Translations under genes and position numbers: made by a program
The notes under the pieces: generated by a model
Seen by the model: the letters and a program-made list of their open reading frames with translations, nothing else
Database searches by the model: none
Told to the model about the DNA's origin: nothing
Assembly (NCBI RefSeq): GCF_964355755.1
Contig: NC_092671.1
Span: 36,409,304-36,473,303 of the forward strand
Reading direction: 5' to 3'
Length of the DNA: 64,000 nucleotides
DNA from: Antedon mediterranea
Taxonomy: Eukaryota > Echinodermata > Crinoidea > Comatulida > Antedonidae
Shown here: positions 1 through 13,100 of the stretch, in pieces
Layout of the letters: each line of letters begins with the position of its first letter
Position numbering within the stretch: position 1 is the stretch's first letter

Positions 1-3000
1 CATGCACGTACGTTAACATACGATCGTAAATAGCTGATGTACGCCATCCTATGACATGATGCATATACACTTATAGCGCTGAGTTGTACCTATTATATGC
101 CATATACAATATGTACAGTATATACTGTATATCTATATACAGTGTAGCATAGGTGAAATTATGGGACACACATCAAGTTCAAATTTGTTGGTATGATGGA
201 ATTATCAAAATAAACTCGGAGATGACAATTTCGAAAGATAATGAATTGAGCAAATAAATATAAGGATTGGAAGAGAATTTGACACGTAGAAGCGCAATGC
301 GCGCTCTTTGAAATTTGTATAACTTCGACTAAAGAAATTTAAAAACTACTTTTTAACTTCAACTGGCCATATGATAACATCACAACATCCGATAGGCTTA
401 ATTTTTATATCAATTCATATCTACATTTCATCAGCTTTCATAATAAATTATAATCTTCAAGGTCACCTTTAATTCTGAGGAGCTATAAGATATTCAAATG
501 TATGGTGTAGCTGAAATTACACGACCTAGGTTATTCAAAATTTTACGCGTGATGACGTCATTAAAATAAAAATGTTGACAACTTATGAGAAAGATAATTA
601 ATTGAGCAAGCACATACTAAAATGTGTGCAAAAATTGGGCTCAAATAACGGAGATGCGCTCTATTGAATGTGATAACCCACACAAAAAGATAATAATTAC
701 TAATTTTTAAATTCAAGTGGCCATTTGATGACGTGTTACCATTTTGTACGTCTAATATGTATATATATTTATATCTACAACTTATTGGCTTCCATAATAA
801 GTAAAAAAAATTGGGGTCACCTGCCATTCTGAAGAGTTATATTCATTTCAAAAAGGCCTTATTTTTTTACCATTTTTAGCACTTTTGTACAATTAATGCG
901 CGCATTTTGTCATTTTTAACGTGCTCGTATAGCGTTATTTTAAGTCGGAATGGACTCAAAGTCGGAGAATGTACTAAGGATTGTGAGTAGAATATGATGT
1001 ATACATCAAATTTTATTTTTTACCCTTTTTAAAAATCGCATGCGCAAAAATGTGTTTTTGCGCAGTAATTTTTTTAAACACGCAAATGGCCTATTTCATG
1101 CTCTAAATTGATAAAAACTAAATTTTGAGCTTTTTAAAATTTCAACGCGCGATTTCACGCGCATGACCTTGAAACGCCCGAGTTTTTATTTGCTAATATT
1201 TTTTATCTTGACCTCAAGTTTACGTGTAGTGATTTTCATTAATATGTGATAATGAATTATGGAGATATGATTGATAATGTGATTTCACAAAATGGCGTAT
1301 ACGTGACGTCACGGAGGAGTGATCACGCTGAAAAGCTTATTAGGACTAAGTTAACGTATTTGAATGACATTGTGAAATTTTGGTAATCATTAACATTAAA
1401 CTTTTTGAGATATTTGTTACACAAAATCTGTACAGAGAGAAATAAATAATAAGAATAAGAATAAGAAGAATAAAGATTTCATACAATAACAATAGGTGAT
1501 CATTTATTCTAAATGATCACCTAACTAGAATTTAATTCGTCACTTTGACGAATTATAGGTGATCATTTTTATCGTTTTATTGACATTATTATTTTTAAAA
1601 CATGCACGTATGTTAACATACAATAGAAAAATGTTGATGTATGCCACCCTATTATACACTATTTTGCTGAGTTGTACCTATTATATGCCATATACATAAT
1701 GTACAGTATATACTGTATATCTATATACAGTGTAGCATTAGTGAAATTACGGACACACATCATGTTCTAATTTTTGGCACTGATGACATTATCCAAATAA
1801 ACTTGTGGATAACAATATCATAAGATAATGAGTTGAGCAATAAAATATAACAATTGGAAGAAAATTTGGCACGTAGAAGCGCGGCGCGCGCGCTTTAAAA
1901 TTTGTATAACTTTGACGAAAGAGATGAAAAAATTGCTTTTTAACTTCAACTGACCATATGATAACGTCACAACATCCGATAGGCTTAATTTTTATTTGAT
2001 TTCATATCTAAATTTCACCAGCTCTCATAATAAGTTATAAACATCAAGGTCAACTTTAATTCAGAAGAGCTGTAATGTATTCAAATTTACCTTGTAGGTG
2101 AAATTACGTAACAACCGTTATTTAAATTTTAAGACGTGATGACGTCATCCAAATGAAAATCTTGGTAACTCATACGTAACATAATTGATTGAGGTAGAAT
2201 ATATTAAAAATTAAAAGAAAATCGATCACAGATAACCAAGTTGCACTCTGTTGAATATAGTGGTCTATGACAAAAGGGGGAAAAACCCTATTTTAGAAAT
2301 GCATGTGGCCAAATGATGACGTCATACCATTTTGTACGTCTAATGTGTATATACATTTATATCTACAACTCATTGGCTTCAATAATAAGTTAAAAAAATT
2401 GCGGGTCACCTGCCATTCTGAAGAGTTATATTCATTTTAAAAAGGCCTTATTTTTTACCATTTTTAGCACTTTTGTACAATTAAGTTGCGCATTTTGTCA
2501 TTTTTAACGTGCTCGTATAGCACTATTTTAAGTCAAAATGGACTCAAATGTGGTGAATGTACTATGGAAGAACGCAATTTGTACAAAAAATTGATATTTT
2601 TTACGCTTTCTATGTACGCACGCGCAAAAACGTGTTTTTGCGCAGTAATTTTTTAAAACACGCAAAGGGCCTAATTCATGCTCTAAATTGATCAAAATGT
2701 AATTTTGAGCATTTTAAATTTTTAACGCGTGATTTCACGCGCATGACCCTACGTGCGCGTGCGTTTTTATTTGCTAATATTTTTACTCTTGACTTGAAGT
2801 TTACGTGTAGTGAATTTCATTAATATGTGATTATTAATCATGGAGATATGATTGATAATTTGATTTCACAAAATGGCGTATAAATGACGTCACGGATGAG
2901 TGATCACGTTGAAAAGCTTATTAGGACTAAGTTAACGTATTTGAAAGACATTCTGAAATTTTGGTAATCATTGACCTTATTGAGATATTTGTTACACAAA

Positions 3001-6000
3001 ATCTGTACAGAAAGAAATTGCGAAGAAACATTTTTTTTTACAAAAACAATTTCTCACTAGAATTTAATTCGTCACTTTGACGAATTATAGGTGATCATTT
3101 TTATCATTTTAATGAAATTAACATTTTTTAAACATGCACGTACGTTAACATACGATCGTAAAAAGCTGATGTACGCCATCCTATGACAAGATGCATATAC
3201 ACTTATAGTGCTGAGTTGTACCTATTATGTACAGTATATACTGTATATCTATATACAGTGTAGCATAGGTGAAATTACTGGACCCACATCATGTTCAAAT
3301 TTTTCGGTATGATAGAATTATCAAAATAAACTCGAAGATGACAATTTCGAAAGATAATGAATTGAGCAAATAAATATAAGGATTGGAAGAGAATTTGACA
3401 CGTAGAAGCGCAATGCGCGCTCTTTGAAATTTGTATAACTTCGACTAAAGAAATTTAAAAACAACGTTTTAACTTCAACTGGCCATATGATAACATCACA
3501 ACATCCGACAGGCTTAATTTTTATATTAATTCATATCTACATTTCATCAGCTTTCATAATAAGTTATAATATTCAAGGTCACCTTTAATTCTAAAGAGCT
3601 ATAATATATTCAAATGTACGGTGTAGCTGAAATTACACGACCTACGTTATTCAAGTTTTTACGCGTGATGATGTCAAGAAAATAAAAATGTTGACAACTC
3701 CTGAGAAAGATAATTAATTGAGCAAGCACATACTAAAACTTCTGCGAAAATCGAGCTAAAATAACGGAGATGCGCTCTATTGAATGTGATAACCCATACA
3801 AAAAGATAAAAATTACTAATTTTTAAATTGAAGTGGCTATTTGATGACGTCATACCATTTTGTACGTCTAATGTGTACATAAATATGTATCTACAACCCA
3901 ATGGCTTCCCGAATAACTTAAAAAAATTGGGGGTCACCTGCCATTCTGAAGAGTTATATTCATTTTAAAAAGGCCTTAATTTTCACCATTTTCATCACTT
4001 TGATGCAATTAATTTGCGCATTTTGACATTTTTAACCTGCTCGTATACCGTTATTTTAAGTCGGAACTGACTCAAATTTGGTGAATGTACTAAGGATGCT
4101 GAGTAGAATGCGATTTGTATAAAAAAATTGCAATTTTCACACTTTGTAAGTATCGCACGCGCAAAATAATTTTTTTGCGCAGTAATTTTTTGAAACACGC
4201 AAATGGCCTAATTCATGCTCTAAATTGATTAAAACGTAATTTTGAGCTTTTTAAATTTTTAATGCGCGATTTCACGCGCATGACCCTACGTGCGCGCGCG
4301 TTTTTATTTGCTAATATTGTTACCTTTGACCTGAAGTTTACGTGTAGTGAATTTCATAAATATGTGATAATGAATTATGGATATATGATTGATAATGTGA
4401 TTTCACAAAATGGCATATACGTGACGTCACGGATGAGTGATCACGCTGAAAAGCTTATTAGGACTTAGTTAAAGTATTTGAAAGAAATTCTGAAATGTTG
4501 GTAATCATTGACATTAAACCTTTTGAGATATTTGTTACACAAAATCTGTACAGAAAGAAATTGCGAAGAAACATTTTTTTTTTACAAAAACAATTTCTCA
4601 CTAGAATTTAATTCGTCACTTTGACGAATTATAGGTGATCATTTTTATCATTTTAATAAAATTAACATTTTTTAAACATGCATGTACGTTAACATACGAT
4701 CGTTAAAAGTTGATGTACGCCATCCTATGACATGATTGCATATACACTTATAGTGCTGAGTTCTACCTGTGTCATACAATATGTACAGTATATACTGTAT
4801 ATCTATATACAGTGTAGCATAGGTGAAATTACGGGACTCATATCGTGTTCTAATTTTTTGGTATGATGGAATTTTCGAAATAAACTCGAAGATGACAATT
4901 TCGAAAGATAATGAATTGAGCAAATAAATATAAGGATTGGAAGAAAATTTGACGCGTAGAAGCGCAATGCGCGGTCTTTGAAATTTGTATAACTTTGACT
5001 AAAGAAATTTAAAAACTACTTTTTAACTTCAACTGGCCATATGATAACATCACAACATCCGATAGGCTTAATTTTAATATGAATTCATATCTACATTTCA
5101 TCAGCTTTCATAATAAGTTATAATCTTCAAGGTCACCTTTAATTCTGAAGAGCTATAAGATATTCAAATGTATGGTGTAGCTGAAATTACACGACCTAGG
5201 TTATTCAAGTTTTTACGCGTGATGACGTCATCAAAATAAAAATGTTGACAACTCATTAGAAGAATAATTAATTGAGCAACCACATACTAAAAGTTGTGCG
5301 AAAATCGGGCTCAAATAACGGAGATGCGCTCTATTGAATGTGATAACCCACACAAAAAGATAAAAATTCCTAATTTTTAAATTCAAGTGGCCATTTGATG
5401 ACGTCATACCATTTTGTACGTCTAATGTGTATATACATTTGTATCTACAACTTATTGGCTTCCATAATAAGTTAAAAAAATTGGGGGTCACCTGCCATTC
5501 TGAAGAGTTATATTCATTTTAAAAAGTCTTTATTTTTTACCATTTTTAGCACTTTTGTACAATTAGTGTGCGCATTTTGTCATTTTTAACGTGCTCGTAT
5601 AGCGTTATTTTAAGTCGGAATGGACTAAAAATTGGTGAATGTACTAAGGATTGTGAGTAGAATGTGATTTATACATCAAATTTTATTTTTTACGCATTTT
5701 AAGAATCGTGCGCACAAAAACGCATTTTTGCGCAGTAATTTTTTGAAACGCGCAAATGGCCTAATTCATGCTCTAAATTGATCAAAACCTAATTTTGCGC
5801 GTTTTAAATTTTTTACGCGCGATTTCACGTGCATGACCTTGAAACGCGCAACTTTTTATTTGCTAATATTTTTACCCTTGACTTGAAGTTTACCTGTAGT
5901 GAATTTCATTAATATGTCATAATGAATTATGGAGATATGATTGATAATGTGATTTCACAAAATGGCGTATAAATGACGTCACGGATGAGTGATCACGCTG

Positions 6001-7777
6001 GAAAGCTCATTAGGATTAAGTTATATTATTTGAAAGATATTCTGAAATTTTGGTAATCATTGACATTAAACTTTTTGAAATAATTGTTACACAAAATAGT
6101 GTACAGAAACAATAAAAAGAAAAATAAAGATTTGATACAATAACAATAGGTGATCATTTTATTCTAAATGATCACCTAACTAGAATTTAATTCGTCACTT
6201 TGACGAATTATAGGTGATCATTTTTATCATTTTAATGAAATTAACATTTTTTTAACATGCACGTACGTTAACATATGATCGTAAAAAGCTGATGTACGCC
6301 ATCCTATGACATGATGCATATACACTTATAGTGCTGAGTTGTACCTATTATGTTTCATATACAATATGTACAGTATATACTGTATATCTATATACAGTGT
6401 AGCATAGGTGAAATTACGGGACCCACATCATGCTCTATTTTTTTGGTATGATGGAATTATCAAAATAAACTCGAAGATGACAATTTCGAAAGATAATGAA
6501 TTGAGCAAATAAATATAAGGATTGGAAGAGAATTTGACACGTAGAAGCGCAATGCGCGCTCTTTGAAATTTGTATAACTTTGACTAAAGAAATTTAAAAA
6601 CTACTTTTTAACTTCAACTGGCCATATGATATCATCACAACATCCGATAGGCTTAATTTTGATATGAATTCATATCTACATTTCATCAGCTTTCATAATA
6701 AATTATAATCTTCAAGGTCACCTTTAATTCTGAGGAGCTATAAGATATTCAAATGTATGGTGTAGCTGAAATTACACGACCTAGGTTATTCAAGTTTTTA
6801 CGCGTGATGACGTCATCACAATAAAAATGTTGACAACTCACGAGAAAGATAATTAATTGAGCAAGCACATACTAAAATTTGTGCGAAAATCGGGCTCAAA
6901 TAACGGAGATGTGCTCTATTGAATGTGATAACCCACACAAAAAAGATAAAAATTACTAATTTTTAAATTCAAGTGGCCATTTGATGACGTCATACCATTT
7001 TGTACGTCTAATATGTATATATATTTATATCTACAACTTATTGGCTTCCATAATAAGTTAAAAAAATTGGGGGTCACCTGCCATTCTGAAGAGTTATATT
7101 CATTTTAAAAAGGCCTTATTTTTTACCATTTTTAGCACTTTTGTACAATTAATGTGCGCATTTTGTCATTTTTAACGTGCTCGTATAGCGTTATTTTAAG
7201 TCGGAATGGACTCAAAGTCGGAGAATGTACTAAGGATTGTGAGTAGAATATGATGTATACATCAAATTTTATTTTTTACCCTTTTTAAAAATCGCGTGCG
7301 CAAAAATGTGTTTTTACGCAGTAATTTTTTGAAACACGCAAATGGCCTATTTCATGCTCTAAATTGATAAAAACTAAATTTTGAGCTTTTTAAAATTGCA
7401 ACGCGCGATTTTACGCGCATGACCTTGAAACGCCCGAGTTTTTATTTGCTAATATTTTTTACCTTGACCTCAAGTTTACGTGTAGTGATTTTCATTAATA
7501 TGTGATAATGAATTATGGAGATATGATTGATAATGTGATTTCACAAAATGGCGTATACGTGATGTCACGGATGACTGATCACGCTGAAAAGCTTATTATG
7601 GCTAAGTTAAGGTACTTGAAAGACAATGTGAAATTTTGGTAATCATTGACATTAAACTTTTTGAGATATTTGTTACACAAATTTGTACAGAGAGAAATAA
7701 ATAATAAGAATAAGAAGAAGAATAAAGATTTCATACAATAACAATAGGTGATCATTTTATTCTAAATGATCACCTAA
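1..7777. repeat. Tandem satellite array, five ~1.55 kb units
   Basis: Five head-to-tail units begin at about 1, 1601, 3133, 4677 and 6256, each opening with a variant of CATGCACGTACGTTAACATA. The array stops at about 7777 and may continue left of the window. Every unit has the same order of marks: a TACAGTATATACTGTATATC palindrome near its start, several TGACGTCA-type palindromes, and a closing hairpin zone. There are two end types: units 1, 4 and 5 close with an AAGAATAAAGATTT stretch and an AGGTGATCA inverted repeat, while units 2 and 3 close with a T-rich ACAAAAACAATTTCTCACTAG stretch. Units 1 and 5 are especially alike. Short open frames of 86-88 codons recur on the minus strand but are broken in other units. 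Since exon 34 of the giant gene ends in a donor just right of the array, the array probably sits in an intron of that gene. Confidence 0.93.
1494..1554. repeat. Paired hairpins closing a satellite unit
   Basis: AGGTGATCA...TGATCACCT (1494-1522) is followed by AATTCGTCA-CTT-TGACGAATT (1534-1554). The second hairpin recurs at the end of units 2, 3 and 4. The first recurs in units 4 and 5. They mark the unit junctions and may be the ends of the mobile element that founded the satellite. Confidence 0.8.
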
Positions 7778-7857
7778 TTATTATAATATCAATAGCCATT
7801 TTGTGGTTCTTTATCTAGCCTTTCAAGAAAGATTACGGTCATTTTTTAAATATTTAC

Positions 7858-10147
7858 CATATCCTGAACCATATCCCCCATTGCTTCCATAATCGACTGG
7901 TTCATAGATCGAACCATATGCAAGTCCAACCAAAGACTGTCCAATGCTTCTTCCACCACTTCCACCATGTCCACCACCACTTCCTCCACTTGAAGAACCT
8001 GTTAAAATATTACGATAAACAAATAACAACAATTTTATAAAAAGAAACGTGCTCTGTCCATATATTGACAGGGTGATATAACTTCCATATTTGGGTATAT
8101 CACTACCATGTTTGGGCACATCACACTAGTTTGATAGTGTAGACAGAGTTCTAAGGTTTAGTTCATACCATATCCTTGTCCAGGCCCCTCATTCTCATTA
8201 AATCCAGGACCTCTTTCTTCAATAGTCTCATATCCACCATTGTCAAACGTAATCTTTCCACCAGAATACACAGCCATCAGATGTGAAACATTAACATTTA
8301 AGCGGTCGTTGGATATGAAATGACCTCCTCCATATATCTGTTAAATCAAAAGATATTACTTTCTCCAAATGTGCAGTAGAATAGAGTACAATATACAGGC
8401 TTGTGCCTGTACAGAAGAGACAGGAAAAAGGGAGAGCACCTTATTAACTCTATTATACTAGACTTCAATAAAACTCCTTATGACCCAACAAATTGTACTC
8501 TCAATAGGTAGTGTGTCCTCTGAATATTGTAGTATTATTTCAAAGAAGTTCTACTGTATTAAGAAATGTTATCCCAACAAAAATGTAGTTTTAGTATTAG
8601 AAATTGTGTGTTTACTGTACTACAGTATAAAACAAGTTTACTGGTTGAACACAAAAATAATTATAAAATAAATTAATTATAAAAATAATATGCAAAATTA
8701 CGGTAAAGTTAGTGACATCAATACTCATCCCAATGTGCTTATCATTTGCAAACATTTCAAATGTTCCTCTATCTTGCACATGAAGTGTTGACAAGTAGAA
8801 CTGGGTGTCTGAAGTGTTGAAACCAAAGCTTGCATTTGTGTCTACAAAGACGGAACCACCATCAAAAACAAAAACGTCCTCCAGTCCTGTAACCTATATA
8901 AATTAGTTGAAGGCATTGTGATGTTGATTTATACACTATATATTCTAACTTTAATAACCAGAATTGTTCTTTTTTTGTTTCTATATTCTATTATCTCATT
9001 TACAGTATCTCATAATTTCTACCACCCTTTTCACATCTACAAAACCAGGTTTACATAGTGTGACAATTTTGTGTCCCTTGTGAAATCTCGGAAGAAAAAC
9101 ACACCAACAAGAGGCCTGTGTTTCGAGATGTTCCGAGTACTCACTACGCTCACGTGTATTGATCTGGTATTAACTGACCAATCATAGTAATCAAATAGCG
9201 CCCAGCTACTCTTTCCTCCCGAGATTTCAAAAGGTTCGCGTATCCGTGTGTGAAAAAATGTAATGAGTCATGAGATCAAACCTGGTTACAACTTTTTAAA
9301 AGTAACAATTTATGCAGATGTGAAAAAGGTAAAAGAGCAGATTGGTATCCACAAACTAGTACTACAATTTGGGTTGTGTATGCCCTTGTAAGATGAAAAT
9401 GATATTGTTACCTTTCCAGATGTCTTCAGAGAAACTCCTTTGAAAAAAGCTCGTTTTGGGTGGTGAAGATGGCCAGACTCATAGATACGGCTACTAAATG
9501 GAACATCCGGGTGAGTGACATCTATGTTAAATGATTGGCCATATCCAACGTGTATGAAACCTAAGTGAATATATGATAACAATAAAAATATAGAGATACA
9601 TATACAGATTCCTTTTATTATCCAATATAATGGAAATGACAGTGCTCATATCTTGGCTTACCTAAAATAAATATAAAGGAAAAAAACCTATCTAACAAAT
9701 CTTTTGTTATAATGTTATATCCCAGCTGGGTAGAACGAGTACTTGTAACGGTCCTTCTGCGCGTTCACCGTCCTCATCCTACCACTTCTAAGTGACAGTG
9801 AAGAGGATGATTGGCGTCTTCCAATATAGCATGGACACATTGGCAAGCTGTTCGCTGTATAAAGAGTCAAGCGTTTGCACAGACAAACCAATTACTTTCC
9901 ACGCAATACAATGCAATTATTAAACAAAAATATTTCTGTTAGCACTACTACTTAGTTATGTTACTAACCTGTTGTGTCGCCAACAAGTTCTCCAATTTGG
10001 ACATCAAACGTGTCATTGAAAGCATTCATTGGCATAAAAGCAAGTTGAGCACCACCAAGAATTCGGAGTTCATCAAATTTGTACGAGTTTGTTCCTGTTT
10101 CTGGCTCTATCCAAGTCCTAGCACTATCCAACTCTCTAAAATTGTAC
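7858..10147 (-). CDS. Exons 30-34: module 7, incomplete at window edge
   Basis: Exons 10147-9969, 9560-9412, 8893-8702, 8337-8169 and 7998-7858. Exon 30 has [19 protein letters not shown] (residue ~4433), [10 protein letters not shown] and LVGDTTG. Exon 31 has [14 protein letters not shown] and [11 protein letters not shown]. Exon 32 has [16 protein letters not shown] and [14 protein letters not shown]. Exon 33 has [10 protein letters not shown] and [11 protein letters not shown]. Exon 34 has [14 protein letters not shown] and [13 protein letters not shown], ending GSGYG/GTAAAT. The expected GGG-x-I strand and GGAGGRI block are missing, so the gene should continue left of the satellite array. 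Confidence 0.85.
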
Positions 10148-13100
10148 CTGTCAGTAGAAAAGATTAGTAGTCTAAAAAGTGAAATTTTAGAAACATCATA
10201 CCACGAAATTGCCCTTCAAATATAGGAATATTCATCATATATAATGATGTCTTGCGACATTACGCTTTCTTCTTATTTCTAAAAAAATTTGTTTTGCCTT
10301 CTATTTAATAAGACCTATTCCCGCCAATCTCTCGCATTATTTATCCATCCTTTGAAATGTTGTCTTATTCTTTATTCCCAATCAAAACAAGAACAACAAC
10401 AATAAACAACTACAAAGTAAGTGGCAGGAAACACAAAAGGGAACTAAATCCCAATGACAAGAGCCTGTGAATCCTCTTACCAAGATTTTCTTCTAATTCT
10501 TACCTATCATGTGTATGCATACCGTCTTCAAATATCTCTATTTCTGATAATGAAGCATAATTGTTAGGACTTCCATCTCCGACTATGATGACTACGACCT
10601 TATCTGCATTCCTTCGTACTGGTAACTCCAGAAACGTCCCTTGTGTACACTTTGAACTTGGATTTATATAATTACTTGTTTCATAATTTATTGAATCAGA
10701 AAGTTCTGTTTGCACCTAAAAAAGGTAAACATGTGTTTGAAATTTATTCGCTGTTTTTAATAAATATTCAGTAAATGGAATGTGCATTTGAGCTTACACC
10801 ATGAAACTTAACTATTTTTAAGCATCATCTTTTGACTGAGCTTATTGAATCATGATTCATAGTAATTCTATTCATATGATATAAACTTTAGCTGCAAAAT
10901 AATTATAAAACACGAAAACAATATTTTTAATGCAAAATGATAAGTTAGATTGTTTGTTAAAATATTTGTCTGTACCAGATGCATTGTGGGTGATTTTGTG
11001 GCTTAGGATTGATGAAAATAAATGCAAACTACATAGAGAAATAAGGAAGAAAAGAAAACTTACTTTAAATTTAGTAGGACGGGAACAGACAGGGTAAATC
11101 CTTAAAACATTCACAAACTTAACTTTGTTGTTGAAATCGAAAGTAATCGTAGCGGATGATCCATACGCTAGGTAGTATTGACCATAGGCTGAACCCAATG
11201 TTTGATCAAACATATTTTGGAGATAATAGTTATAATAATAGGGATGAGAATAATATGGGCTTGTACTGGTTGTGACTATAATTCCACTAGCTGTTGTGTA
11301 ACTACTTTTACGAGCGTAAGGGTACCCGGGATCCATCAGATCTAAACGTCGTCCAATGTTTTCAATTTCGTCATCAAGAGATGTACGTCCCCGATTGTCG
11401 ACAACAAGCGTTTCATGGTCTGTATCCAAGTGTTTGATGTACGCTGTCCCAGATGCACCAGCTTCTGATGAAACACTGTTGATTGTACCACCTTGTACGT
11501 TGTACGCACCTTGGAAGAAATCGTGGGTCACATTACTTGTGTGGTAGATTGCGATTCGACCCCCGGCACCACTTCCACCTGTTCCAAAACCTGCTCCTCC
11601 AATTACCTCAAATGCACCAGTGTGGCCACCTGAAATAATAAATCATTTTTAATCAAAACAATTTAATAAGCAGTATATTAACCAAATAAATTCATATTTC
11701 ACAACCAAATAAATGGAAGTATTAATACTGTATGAACTTTCCTTACTGTTATTTTAGCATTTTAATTAATTTGTGGGTATTATTTTTACAAGTTGAAATT
11801 TCTAAATATTTAGTATTGCTGACTAGCCTAATCATAACCAAGAGACAGTCAATTGCATATAATTCATAATTACTGTGTTTACGAACACCATATGAACAAG
11901 TCAAGCAGAGAAAAAGAATCTTGATGACTTGTAAAATGTTGGAGTTTTACAAATCTAAATGCTAATGCTCTAGAACTTACCTGTGAGGGCGCCCACAGTT
12001 ACTAACAGACTACCGCCACTTCCTCCACTGCTATTTGGGTCTACGCTATCTAAACTATTTGCAGCTATGTGACCGTCCACGCGTAATATATTTTCAACTT
12101 CAATTTCAAGAATACCACCTCCTGTAGATTGATAAATAATAAGATGAAAAATACAATTAAACCAAGTACAGAACTTGAAATACATGCCATTGTAATTTTA
12201 GAGTCAAAAGTAAATACAGACTCTTCTATATTATCATCAACATTTGATTTTTGCCTCTTAAAAATAAATTACCTTTTCCGGCGACCTCTGTAGCACCATA
12301 GCCTCCGCTTCCGAAATCCATTGGATAGAAAAAGTTTCCATAGGGATGGTTTCGCTTTAGACGGCAAGTAAAGAATCCACCACATTCACCCCTACCACCA
12401 ATACCTCCATGCGAGGCACCACTTTTCCAATGATAGTTGAACGTTCCTGGTGCTGAAGATGAATAAAACACAGTTAATACAATTTTTGATTAAACCAAGT
12501 CTGATTTGAGGCTTAGGGAGTGGAGTTGAAAGTGTCGCGAGTTACAACCCTGGCACTAGGTCAGGATTGAACCCTGGACCTCGGGATTGGAAGGCAAGCA
12601 CGTTAACCACCAAGCTACATCTCGACTTAAGGAACTTAAAACATAGAGAATGAGTTTTGTAAATGCGTATATAGTTAAAGTTTCCTTTCATTATCTGGAA
12701 GCATATAAATCTGATAATACCCAAATGGTACTTCAAATTAATTTTTATTTTGAATACAAAACTAAAATTATTATTTACCTGGACCTTCCATAGGTAAATG
12801 ACCTCCATCACTTGCATCAACTCGACCACCATCATCAACTACCATATCAATACTTTCAATTTTCAGATGATTACTGTAAATTGCTCCACCTCCTTCAACA
12901 ACCAAGAGTGGTACATTCAAATTGTATTGGTACTCGTGAGCATTCTCACCGCACGTACGGATAAACGAGTCAGCTTTTATTGTGACCGAGTCATTAAACC
13001 GATATTGAAGTGCCGGTAGTCGATTTGTTGACGAGGTATTGAGAATGTGCAAAGCAGCTCCGTTGTAGAGTTTCATAACATTCACATGATCCATTGTACC

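Noticed and set aside
561-5491. Recurring 86-88 codon minus-strand frames in satellite units 1, 3 and 4
   Set aside because: They match each other only because the satellite units match. Two of five units lack an intact frame, and composition is that of AT-rich non-coding DNA.
7823-7857. Read-through of exon 34 to a stop at 7823 as the end of the giant protein
   Set aside because: Possible but less likely: the module is incomplete, the donor is good, and no polyadenylation signal is seen just downstream.
8480-8671. 63-codon plus-strand frame between exons 32 and 33
   Set aside because: AT-rich intronic frame with no coding character, partly overlapping the intron border of exon 32.
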